Part shown: in pieces, positions 42,385 through 53,900 of the stretch
Layout: the number at the start of each line of letters is the position of its first letter
How positions within the stretch are numbered: the stretch's first letter is position 1
NCBI RefSeq assembly: GCF_030445035.2
Contig: NC_080702.1
Coordinates: 15,694,029 to 15,758,028 of the forward strand
DNA length: 64,000 bases
Source of the DNA: Dasypus novemcinctus
Lineage: Eukaryota; Chordata; Mammalia; Cingulata; Dasypodidae
Reading direction: 5' to 3'
The notes under the pieces: generated by a model
Database searches by the model: none
Seen by the model: the letters and a program-made list of their open reading frames with translations, nothing else
What the model was told of the DNA's origin: nothing
Translations under genes and position numbers: made by a program

Positions 42385-45300
42385 ATAAATAATTCCTTGA
42401 AAGTAATAACACTGAATGTCAATGGATTAAACTCACCTATCAAAAGATTAAGACTGGAAGATTGGATAAGGAAATATGACCCATCTATATGCTGCCTACA
42501 AGAAACACATCCAAGACCCAGGGATTCAAGGAGGTTGAAAGTGAATGGCTGGAAAACAATCTTACAAGCAAACAATAACCAAAAAAAGGCAGGAGTAGCT
42601 ATATTAGTATCAGAAAAAATAGACTTTAAATGCAAAATAGTGTGAGAGACAAAGATGGATACTACATATTAATGAATACATATTAATGATAATCTTTCAA
42701 GAAGAATGAACAATCATAAATATTTATGCTCCTAACAAGGGAACCTCCAAATACACAAGGCAAACACTGGAAAAACTAAGTAAAAGAATAGATGCCTCAC
42801 AATTATAGTGGGGGGCTTTAATAAACCACTATCAACTTTGGGACAGAATATCTCAAAAGAGAATCAATAATGAAACAAAAACTTTGAACAGTATATTAGA
42901 GGAGCTAGACCTAATAGACATATACAGATCATTACACCTGAATACAGCAGGATATACATTTTTCTCAAGTGCACATGGGTCATTCTCTAAGATAGACCAT
43001 ATGCTAGGCCACAAAGAGAGGCTTAATGAATTCAGAAAGATCGAAAATACACAAAATAATTTCTCTGATCACAGTGGAGCAAAGCTGGAAATCTACAAGG
43101 GCCACAGGCCCAGATTTCACACCAAGATATGAAAATTAAACAGCACACAGTTAGAAAAAGAGTAGGTCAAAGAGGAAATCTCCAAAGAAATTAATAACTA
43201 CCTTGAAACTAATGAAAATGGTAACACAACATACCAAAACTAGTGGGATGCAGCAAAAGCAGTACTGAGAGTGAAATTTATAGCCATAAATTCATACATC
43301 AAAACAGAAGAGCTAAAATTGAAGAAATAACTGCACATTTGAAGGAATTAGGTAAAAAAACAACAAAGTAACCCAACAGGAAGAAGAAAGAAAGAAAGAA
43401 CAAAGATAAGAGCAGAACTAAATGAAATAGAAAATAAGAAAGCACCTGAAAAGATAAACAAAACCAAGAACTGGTTCTTTGAGAAGATCAAAAAAATTGA
43501 CAAACCCTGAGCTAGACTAACAAAGAAAAAGAGAAGATGCAAATACTCAAAATAAGAAATGAGAAAGGAGATATCACCACTCACCCTACAGAAATAAAGA
43601 CTATCATAAGAGGACACTTTTAAAAACTACATTCCAATAAAAATGACAATTCAGAGGAAATGGACAAATTTCTAGAAACATATAAGCAGCCTATATTGAT
43701 GAAAGAAGAAATTGATGATCTCAACAAACCAATCACAAGAGATAGAATCGGTCATTAAAAACCTACCAACTAAGAAGAGCCCAGGGCCAGATGGCTTCAC
43801 AGGTGAATTCTACAAAACATTCCAGAAAGAACTAACACCAATCCTGTTGAAACTCTTCCAAAAAATCAAAACAGAAGAAACATTGCCTAACTCATTCTAT
43901 GATGCCGACAGTACCCTAGTACCAAAGCCAAACAAAGACACCACAAGAAAGGAAAATTACAGACCAATTTCTCTAATGAACCTAGACGCAAAAATCCTCA
44001 ACAAAATACTTGCTAACTGTATTCAACAACACCTTAAACGAATTATACACCATGACCAAGTGGGATTCATTCTGGGTATGCAAGGATGGTTCGACATAAG
44101 AAAATCAATCAATGTAATACACCATATAAACAGAGTGAAGGGAAAAATTCCCATGATTATATCTATAGATGCAGAAAAAGTATTTGACAAAATACAGCAC
44201 CCTTTCTTGGTAAAAACACTGCAAAAGATCGGAATACAAGGAAATTTTCTGAACATGATAAAGCGTATATATGAAAAACCCACAGCCAACATCATTTCCA
44301 ATGGTGAAATCCTAAATTCTTTCCTTCTAAGATCAGGAACAAGACAAGGATGTCCACTATCACCTCTTCTATTTAACATAGTCTTAGAAGTACTTGCTTG
44401 AGCACTGAGGCAAGAACCAGGTATAAAAGGCATCCAAATTGGAAAAGAAGTCAAAATTTCATTATTTACAGATGACATGATCCTCTACATAGAAAACCTT
44501 GAGAAGTCTACAAGAAAACTTCTAGAACTCATAAATGAGTTTAGTAAAGTCGCAGGTTATAAGATCACTGCACAAAAATTACTGGCATTTCTCTACACCA
44601 ATAATGAGAAAGCTCAGGAGGAAATCAAGGAATACCATTTACAAGAGTAAATTAAAAAAAATAAAGTACCTAGGAATAAATTTAACTAAAGATGTAAAAA
44701 ATTTATACACAGAGACTACACAACACTGTTCAAGGAAATCAAAGAAGACCTAAATAAATGGAAGAATACTCCCTGTTCATGGATAGGAAGACTAAATATT
44801 ATTATGATGTCTATCCTACCAAAACACAACTACGGATTCAATGCATTCCTAATAAAAATCAACACAGCATTTTTAATGAACTATAAAAACTAGCTATGAA
44901 ATTTATTTGGAAAGGAAAGAGGCCCCAAATAGCCAAAGACATATTGAAAAAGAAAAATGAAATGGGAGGAATCACACTACCTGACTTTAAAACATACTAC
45001 AAAGCTACAGTAGTGAAAACAGCATGGTATTGGCACAAGGATAGACACACTGACCAATGGAACCAAATTGAGAGTTCTGATATAGATCCTCATATATATA
45101 GTCATATAATAGTCGATAAGGCCACCAAACCTTCTCAACTGGGAGAGAATGGCATCTTCAACAAATGGTGCCTTGGTGGCAGACTTGGACCAGTGGTTAG
45201 GGCATCCGTCTACCATGTGGGAGTCCGCAGTTCAAACCCTGGGCATCCTTGACCCGTGTGGACCTGGCCCATGCTGGCCCATGCACAGTGCTGATGTGCA

Positions 45301-46573
45301 CAAGGAGTGCCGTGCCACACAGGGGTGTCTCCCATGTAGGGGAGCCCCACGTACATGGAGTGCACCCTGTAAGGAGAGCCGCCCAGCATGAAAGTGCAGC
45401 CTGCTCAGGAATGGCGCCGCACACACGGAGAACTGACACAACAAAATGACTCAACAACAAGAAACACAGATTCCCGTGCCACTGAGAACAACAGAAGCTG
45501 ACAAAGAAGCAGCAAATAGACAGAACAATCACTTGGGGGGGCGGGGGGAGGAAGGGAGAGAAATTAAGTAAGTAAATAAATAAACAAATAAATAAAAAAG
45601 AAAAATATGGTGCCTGGAGAACTGGATATCCATTTGTAAAAGAGTGAAAGAGGATTACCAACTCATAAAGACATAAAAATAAGAAGTAAGCCCATAAAGA
45701 CTTTGGAAAGCAATGCTGGGAACCATCTACAGGACCTTGTAATAGGAAATGGCTTCATGAACTTCACACCCAAAGCACGAGAAACAAAGGAACAAATAGA
45801 TAAATGGGACTTCCTCAGAATTAAAGCCTTCTGCACCTGAAAGGAGTTTGTCAAGAAAGTGAAAAGAGAACCTACACAATGGGAGAAAATATTTGGTAAC
45901 CATATATCTGATAGGAGACTTATAACCTATATATATAAAGAACTCCTGTATCTTGAAAATAAAAAGATAAACAACCCATTTTAAAAATGGGCAAAGATTT
46001 AAACAGACACTTCTCCAAAGAAATACAAATGGCTATAAAGCACATGAAAAAATGCTCCAAATCTCCAGCTATTAGGGCAATTCAAATGAAAACTACAATG
46101 AGATACCATCTCACTCCGATAAGATTGGCAGCTATGAAAAAAACAGAAGACTGCAAATGCTGGAGATGATGTGGAGAAATGGGAACACTCATCCACTGCT
46201 GGTGGGAATGCAGAAGGATCTAATCATTCTGGACGACAGTTTCTCAAAAAACTAGCTATAGATTTGCCATATGACCCAGCAATTTCACTGCTGTGTATAT
46301 ACCCAGTAGAACTGAAAACAAGGACACAAACCAATATATGAACACCAATGTTCATAGCAGCATTGTTCACTATTGCCAGAAGTAGGAATCAACCCAAATG
46401 CCCATCAACAGATGAATGGATCAATAAAATGTGGTATATACATACAATGGAATACTACTCAGCTTCAAGAATGAATATACTACAAACACATGATAACATG
46501 GATGAATCTTGAGAGCCTTATGTTGAGCGAAGCAACCCAGGCATTGAAGGACAAATACTACATGAGCTCATGA
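42385..46573 (+). pseudogene. L1 ORF2p (endonuclease and reverse transcriptase), broken
   Basis: Endonuclease pieces lie at 42397-42645 ('LNVNGLNSP', catalytic 'LQETH') and 42884-43132 ('SDHSGA'). Reverse transcriptase is open for 229 codons (43712-44401), with '[12 protein letters not shown]', '[10 protein letters not shown]' in motif A and '[14 protein letters not shown]'. It then reaches a TGA at 44399-44401, probably from CGA by CpG decay. The catalytic pair follows as 'FTDD' (about 44470), where most L1s have FADD. Later parts are broken by frameshifts and by the SINE at 45174; C-terminal text resumes at 45607-46573. Confidence 0.93.
45174..45606 (+). mobile_element. DAS-type SINE inside L1 ORF2
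   Basis: Head 'tggcagacttggaccagtgg', tRNA-like promoter boxes, GC-rich body and (aaat)n tail. Target duplication atggtgcct is found at 45165-45173 and 45607-45615. The long minus-strand ORF 45197-45661 is a shadow. Confidence 0.94.
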
Positions 46574-49490
46574 TATGAAATAAGTAAACCAAGCTGCTTC
46601 AGAGAGCTAGAGATTGGATGATAGACTTACAGGAAATTGGGGGTAGAGGAAGGATGTAAGCTGACACCTACATGGATGAAATCTATGATAAGCTGGAGGT
46701 CAGTATTTGTACAGGAGTATTTGTACAGGGAAGGGATAAAATGGGGGCTCTGCGGGCTTGGGGAGTGCCAGGGATAGGAGGATTGGAAATATTGCCCAAG
46801 AAATTGGGGGGAGAGTGGATGAACATATGAACATAGGAGATTGTCAGAGATTTGGTTGAGAGTATAATGCTGAGAAAACTTTTTCAAAAATATAATAAGG
46901 AAGGTTACTTGTTTTAGATGCTTAAAGGGGATAATCTGACACAGGACAGGCTTCTAGGGAGTATGTGAGTGCTCATTTTGTCATAGTTGATTATATCATT
47001 GGATAGAGACCCATATAATAAGAATGAAGGTATACCCACATCCTGGGGAGGACTGATATTCTCAAATAGAGGGAATTGTATCTCTTGAGAGAAATGGTGG
47101 CTCCCAATGTGTTAGGGCAGTCGAGCATTTCAAGCCCTCAACATTGATGCAAGTATCTCTGAACATGGCCCTTGAAGTAATGAGGATTGACTGTCATTGT
47201 GGGCCCTGAGGGGAGGGGGAAAGACGTATTGAATAGATGGAATCAATGTAATTGTGTGGGCAATAGAAGTGTTCCACAATATTACACAAGGATGGATATA
47301 AGACTTGTTAAATTACACCAAAAATGTATAGGGGCTGATAGGCTAAAATGTAAATCATAACATAAAACATAAGATAACTAAAAATTTAGAGAATATTATA
47401 GTCTAAAATATAAACCACAATGTAAACCCAAATGTTACCTTGTTTGAAAGCTATTGTCTCAATATCTGTATAACAGTTTCAGTAAATATAAATATGTAAA
47501 AAGATTATTGCTGAGGAAGGGAAAAAGCTTTTATGTTGGATATCTGGGAGTACTGTATATTGTATATACGAAACTTTTATGAAGACAAGCTTAATAATTA
47601 AGAAAAATAAAAGAATGGACATAGACACTGAGGAAAAGATGGAAGAAGTTGCCTTGCCAATTTGCATACAGGGCAACACATTGCAGTGATGGAAGGCAAA
47701 ACATGAAAACCAAAGCTATTGCATCTCTTAATTTTTTGATACCTCAAATTATTTTTACCTTAATTTTTCTAAATTAATATGTATTCTATATCTAACCTTT
47801 AAACCCATCACTATATTCCATTTTACTATTAATGGAACCTGGCAATATATTGGGCTTCATTTTTGAAGATGTTTTGGATCACAGAGAGGTTCAACAATGG
47901 TAGGGGAGGAATACCGATGTGGGATGTTTTTGACAGGGGACACATGGTTGGTAGGGAGTTCTCCAGGGCATATATCCAGGGTACATAAAAATATTTTCAT
48001 AGTGGTTACAATTAAAAACAACAACAGAGGGAGTGCTGAGTTCCTAGCCAGGGGAGCTCTATCACAGTCCCTAAAGGAACAGCAACAATCCCCCAAGTGC
48101 AATGGCAAAGACCAAAAAAGAAGGAAGGTTCAACAATGAGCCCTTGATACTAATAACTATGCTTGTGAGCCTGTGCACCTGAAATAAGAACAAGGCCTAG
48201 AGCTGCAGGGTGCCTAAGAGTTACCTCTTGAGAGCCTCCATGTTGCTCAAATGTGGCCAGTCTCGAAGCCATACTCAGCATGTAAATGCATTGCCTTCCC
48301 CCTAGTGTGGGTCATGACTCCCTGGCACTGAGGGATTACTACCAAATACCAGCTGATGATGTAACTAGAAAATGACCTTGAATAAAAGGGTCAACTCAGA
48401 CCAGCAGAATATCTCAGTCTACATATAATACTAGGAGTTAAAAATGCTTTTTGACCTGAATAAAAGGGGGAAATGGAAAGGACAAATGAGTTTATAAGGC
48501 TATGAGTCTCCAAAAAGAGCCGGGAGGTTATCAGAGGGGTAGCCCTTATGCATACCTCAGAAGAGTCCCACAGACAGATAAAGTAGATACAATCCCACAT
48601 ACTGGTTCTTCTGAGGGCTACAGAGACCCACAGGTTCTAAGGTCATGGCAGATGGAGTTCAGTGCCATGTCAGTTGGCCCTACTTTGGAGTTTGTGTTTC
48701 TGTGTGACGGAGCTGGACTCAGATATGATCTTTGTCCATAAGCCTCTCCTGTTACTTTACCGGATCTGTAGTTGGCACTGGGGTTCAATGTATACCCAGG
48801 GGACCTGAATCTCTGGACTGACCATGTGATAGCCAGGCCCTGAGCCTCAATGGACTTGCAACTCCTACACTCTGGTTTATTGGACTTACCCCACTCAGCT
48901 AACATGGAGGTGAAGAAGGTCAACCACCACACCAGGGAGCCAAATGCCTACAACTGAAAGCAGGAGAATTGTATCTAGCATCCATGTGGAATCTAAGCCC
49001 CCTCTAGATATAGATGTGGAGTGGACAGAACCATTCCAGGGTCCACATAAAGGAGGAATAGAGTATGGATTAGAGTGGTCTTACTGATATTCTATTCATG
49101 AACTATTGTGATTTAAGAAATGTGGCATTGGTGTGGAGAAAGTGGCCATGGTGGCTGCTGAGGGTAGCAAGTGGAAGAGATGTGATGTGGGGGCATTTTC
49201 GGGACTTGGAGTTGTCCTGGGTGGTGTTGTGGGGACAGTTACCAGACATTCTATGTCCTCCCATGGTCCACTGGGTGGACTGTGGGAGAGTGTGGGCTAT
49301 GGTGTGGACCACTGACCATGAGGTGCAGTGGTGCTCAGAGATGTATTCACCAAGTGCAATGAATGTCTCATGATGATGGAGGAGATTGTTATGGGGGGAG
49401 GAGAGGGGTGCAAGGGGTAGGGTGTACACAGGGACCTCATATTTTTTGAATGTAACATTAAAAAAATAAAGAAAAAAGAAAACAACAACA
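46574..49490 (+). repeat. Very long L1 3' UTR
   Basis: About 2.9 kb between the ORF2 end and the A-rich tail, collinear with 10400-13160 except for about 150 bp near 47600-47760 absent there. Terminal parts recur at 25293, 30740, 50205 (reverse), 58225 and 125 (reverse). Apparent ORFs such as 49098-49373 are not conserved. Confidence 0.85.
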
Positions 49491-49495
49491 ACAAA

Positions 49496-49620
49496 ACAGA
49501 TTCCTGGTGCCACTGATAAGGATAGAAGCAGTCACAGAAGAACACACAGTGAATGGACACAGAGAGCAGACAACTGGGGGGAGGGGAAAGGGAGAGAGAA
49601 ATAAAAAATCTTAAAAAAAT
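49496..49620 (+). mobile_element. DAS SINE 3' part only
   Basis: 'acagattcctggtgccactg' through 'gacaactgggggga' and an A-rich end equal the last third of DAS copies. The head and body are missing and the fragment abuts the L1 tail directly. Either a truncated insertion or an older SINE cut by the L1. Confidence 0.8.
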
Positions 49621-50204
49621 AATAGAACGTCAGAAAGCTGTAGGACAGTTAACATTCATGCTAAATGCTGAAGGGAGAAGAAAGAATGGTTCACAATAAA
49701 TATGGGCTAAGACAGACTGAACACTACCCAACCTTGTGACACACAGATTGGAGAAGCTAAGAAAATCACACACTGAAACATCATTTGAAAAGAACAGCTG
49801 ATAATCAAAGATGAAAAATTCTGAAAGGAACCTAAGAAAAATGACACATTATAGGAGAATAACAATTTGAAGGTCTGTCATTTTTCCTCAGGTCCAGTAA
49901 GACGTCAGAAGAGGGTAAAACAGGATCTTTAAAGTGCTGAAATTAAAAAAAAATCAACCCAGAATACTACATACAGCAAAATCTGTCCCAGGATTGAAGA
50001 CAAAAAAGAAGACAGATGGAGAGGACAGAGAAATCTAAATTCATCATTTGACAACTTGCTCTACAAAGGTGTGAAAGGAACATCTTCAGATAGAAGAGAA
50101 ATAATTATAAGAGGACAACTTCAGACTTCAGGACCAGAGATGGTGAGTATCTTGGGTATATATGATAACGTATTTCACAACTGTTAATTTTTGTAAATTA
50201 AATT
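49621..50204 (+). mobile_element. Old L1-like fragment
   Basis: Text such as 'cccagaatactacatacagc' and 'aaggtgtgaaaggaacatcttcag' resembles the end of ORF1 in ancient L1 families. No open frame survives. The assignment is by memory of the consensus style only. Confidence 0.4.
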
Positions 50205-51050
50205 GTTTTTCTTAAAGATACACAGATGACCAGAAATGTTACATTAAAAATGAGGTTCCCACACACCCCACAACCCACTCCCCCAACTCCTCCCACATCA
50301 ACAACCTCTTTCATCATTGGGGCACATTCACTGCATTTGGTGAATACATTTTGGAGCACTGCTGTACTGTGTGGATTATAGTTGACATTGAAGTTAACAC
50401 TCTTCCCCAGTACATTCAGTGGGTTATGGCAGGGTATATAATGTCCAGCATCTGTCTCAGCAATATCATTTGGGATAACTCCAAGTCCCAAAAATGCCCC
50501 CACATCACATCACTTCTTTCCTCTCCCTGCTCTCATCAACTACAGTGGCCACTTTCTCCAGATAAATGCTACAGTTTCTTCCATTACTAGTCACAATAGT
50601 TCTATAGTAGAATACCAGTAAGTCCACACTAATCTATATTTAATCCTCCCTCTTGTTGGACCCTGGGTTGGCAATGTCCACTCCACCACTCTATTGAGAT
50701 GGGGCTTAGATCCCACATGGTTGATGGATGCGATTCTCTTGCTTGGAGTTGTAGGCACTCTCAGTTCCCTGGTATGGTGCTTGACCACCTTTACCGTCCT
50801 GTTTGCCAACGTGTACAAGTCCAACAACCTGTGCAAGTCCAACAAACTGGAGAGTAGGAACTGCAACTCTGCTCAGGGCCTGGCTGGAACATGGCCAGTT
50901 CAGAGATTGAAGTCTCCAGGGCCTACACCAACCCCAGCGCTAACCACAGGTTCAGTAAAAGTGATAGAAGAGGCTTATGTAGAAAGTTCACATCTGAGTC
51001 CAATGCCATCACACTCAGGAACAGAAATTCAATATACGAATGAATAGTGA
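50205..51050 (-). mobile_element. L1 3' UTR fragment, antisense
   Basis: Reverse complement aligns with the last part of the 3' UTRs at 12600-13160 and 48900-49480, for example 'tgtccagcatctgtctcagc' and 'ggaccctgggttggcaatgt'-type blocks. The ORF 50694-51047 is an accident of this strand. Confidence 0.75.
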
Positions 51051-51789
51051 GCAGAAATTGGACGATTTTGGGGGTAGATGGCCAAACTGCATGTACATGG
51101 AATGCATATGACAATTATAACCAAGAGTAGGGTTTAAATACCCTATATAACTATGAGTTATCTATTGTTAAAGCATTAACTGATTAGTATGTGAGAAGTT
51201 ATCCCCAGAGCACCCACTGTGAACAATTCCAAACAAAGTAAAAAAAACTGGAGAACCAGACTGGCCTTTAGCTAGGAGATACGATTAAGTAGCTAAAAGA
51301 GTGGCACAAAGGGTTTTTATGTGAACAAAAATATTCATTTCTATTGGCTAGAGGATGACTTTTTTTTTTTTACTTTAAGGCACAGAACTTCATTTCTAAA
51401 TCAATACTAAGTACTCAGAGATAAAAGTTCATAAAACAAAAAACAAAGAGAACATAAATAGCTATGGTTGACAACATGTGCTAATTTTAGTGGCCAAATG
51501 GAATTCTAACCAATGCCAAACAAATGATGTCCCTGAAGTAGAAACAGAGTTTCTTGTTGTTGTCGTCACTGGTGTCTGGGTTTCTTGGAGGAACCTACCT
51601 ATGACTTTCCATTTCATGGCCCCCTAGTTTGAATTCTCAGGCATTCCTAACTCTAGAGGTGCAGTTTCCTGGGCAAGCTGTGCTCCTCACAAGGCGAAAG
51701 ACCTCTCAGGACAATGAAAAAAGGGTTCTGATGGCTCTGGGACTGCAGAGTCTGCATTAGGCCTTTGAGGGTCAGGGGAGGCCTGGCCT
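51051..51789. other. Unassigned stretch
   Basis: No ORF of interest, no repeat shared with the rest of the window and no clear transposon signature. A T-run at 51361-51372 is the only simple feature. Confidence 0.4.
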
Positions 51790-53900
51790 CCCTCATGCCC
51801 AGACGTGGGCCTTAAGAGAAAATTCCCTTCCAAAAGCAGAGAAAGCAGCTCCACCCAGAACTCCTGGATCTCTCTGAACCATGCACATAGGAAATGCTGT
51901 CAGGAACTCAGAGAGCTCCATTCTAGGTTTGCTGCCCCTGAGAAAGGGAGAGGTCCAGCCCTGTCTGTCTCCCAGCTGCTCTACAGATACACAGAGAATG
52001 TGAGTGAGGATGGGCATCTTCCTATCTCCTCTGCCTCCATGAAAACCCCGAGAAAGATCCAGATTAATCAGGCTTCCGGTCACCTCAGAGCAGAAAGAAG
52101 TTAAGAGATGGCCCATCCACATCTGATAGTTCCAGGCACCATTAACATGAGATTTCTCTGCTGTCACACAGGTGAGGGGCCCACCTGAGGCTGCCATCAT
52201 GTGCACACACACACACACCCCAGCTAGGGTACTGAGTCGCTGCTGAGGATCTAGACCCAGGAGAAGGAAGCAGTGCACTGGACGATTCAACAGTTCCCCG
52301 GGTGGCAAGACTGAGGGACCCCAGAATGCAGCACCTCACAACCTTCCTGTACTTTCCCTGGCCTGCTCCTCCACCAGCTGCCTCTGCATCCCCCACAATA
52401 ATTCACAGCTGAGGAGATGTGGGAAGGACTCCCCAGGCCCAGGGCTCATCCTGGGATCCACTGCAGTGGCCACCTCGGTGGGTCCTCTGCCTCAGAAGAA
52501 ATGCTGCTCAGCAGACCCGTCCTCTCCTCACTGTCCCAGCCCCACCTGACGTGCTGGCACACCCTCTCCCCTCAGCCTCTTTCACCTCGCTGAGTCCTGC
52601 TGCCACCCCATCATCAGATACCAACCAGACTGGGCTGTGTGCTAGGCCCTCCTCTGCCCTGGATCCCGGCCCCACAGGAGGTGGGAACTGTGAAAGGAGA
52701 AGCCCAGAGCCTGCTCCTGCAGCTGCTGCCGAGGGTCCTCCTCCTTCATGGTAAAACCCATTTTGGGGAGACCTGAAAGGGAAGAGAGGAGTTCCTCTGC
52801 CTCCCCGAGTCTCTGTGATGGCTGCAGCTGATGCCGGTTCTGCCTTCCCCACAGCTCCCAGCACCTCCTCCCTTCCCAGTTATCCCATCATATTCAGAAT
52901 GGGGTCAGTGATCCCGTTGTGTGTGGTCTCTCCTGACTCCTCCTCATGGCCACCCCTCCCACCACCTCGCCCGGGGACCCTCACTCCAAGGGCCTTCCAA
53001 GGGTTGTTTCTATACCACTTCCAACCCCTCAACCAGGACACCTGCAGGCTTGGCTTCCCACCTTCTTCCAAACTTGGGGGGACCCTGATGAATACCACAT
53101 CCCTTCACCCCTACTGCTCTGTGGACCTCCTGCTGGCTGCAGTGTGACTAACTTCCCATCTGACCAGGCCCTTCAGACATACACAGTGGCAGCACTGCCT
53201 CAGCCTGCACACACTTGGCTTCTGCAGCCCTACCCCGAAGTGTAAACTCCCCTTTACCCCTAGAGCCACCCACCATCTCTATTTGGAGTTCCTGGTGGGC
53301 AGCCTCATGGAGCCATCAGCTCTAACCATTCTTTTCAGTTTGCAAACCTCGCAGCTCCCAATTCAACCTCTCCTCATGGCTAGCCAACCCCGGTCAGCAC
53401 CGCACAACTGTGTGGCGCTTCAGGGGAATGATACACATAAATTCCACCTTGGGCAGCCACGCCAGGCTCCAGCTGGTCTTTGGGTCCACCCCCGCCGTGT
53501 TCTCTGACACAGTCAGTGCCTCTGGCTTTGCAGCCACCACCATGCCCTGTTGCTGCGACCAATTCAAGCCCAACATGAGGCAGCGATGCTCAACATTTGG
53601 CAGCACCACCCCAGTCGTCTCCAGGTTGGGGGTTTTAGCAGCACCTAAGAGTTTTGGGAGCCAAGTGGAGGTCACAGATGTGAGCTCCAACATTGATGCA
53701 CTCAGTGTAAGAGCAGAAAGGAGTGGGGCCCCCCACACCACGAATCACTGTGGGGTAATATGAGGCCTGAAGCTGTGGGAATCTGGAGCCAGAGCACCCT
53801 ATGGCCAACATAGGGGCCAGCACCCCTAAGAGTATCCCTGTGTTTGGAGGCACTGATGCCCCTACATCCTGCCCTGGCAGGGCCCTCTTACCTCCAGTGG
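51790..53900 (+). pseudogene. POM121: POM121-like nucleoporin retropseudogene
   Basis: POM121 is a membrane-anchored FG nucleoporin of the nuclear pore. Translations in shifting frames follow the order of the POM121 middle and C-terminal regions: 'KTPRKIQ' near 52040, 'PQLGY', a stop, then 'AEDL' near 52210-52250 and 'QPSCTF' near 52340. Next come a Pro/Ser-rich region near 52450-52600, 'MVKPILG' near 52750 (a KPIF-type motif), an FG-type stretch 'VFGSTPAVFSDTVSASGFAA' (53480-53540) and 'PVFGGTDAPT' (53835-53865). At least eight frame changes or stops interrupt it, and no introns separate the parts, so I call it a processed copy. The N-terminal membrane domain is not visible. A POM121-like paralogue (POM121L type) is an alternative parent. 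The minus-strand ORFs here are shadows. Confidence 0.72.

Larger units (their letters stand above)
40690..49490 (+). mobile_element. Nearly complete L1, inactive, with DAS SINE inside
   Basis: A 5' UTR (about 40690-41379), ORF1 (41380-42302), ORF2 (about 42385-46573) and 3' UTR (46574-49490) appear in order. Length without the SINE is about 8.4 kb, longer than the 6-7 kb of most mammalian L1s because of the 3' UTR. Both ORFs are broken. The exact 5' end and the target duplication could not be fixed. Confidence 0.9.

Noticed and set aside
52508..52864. 118-codon minus-strand ORF, Gly/Ala-rich
   Set aside because: It is antisense to the POM121-like pseudogene and has no independent support.
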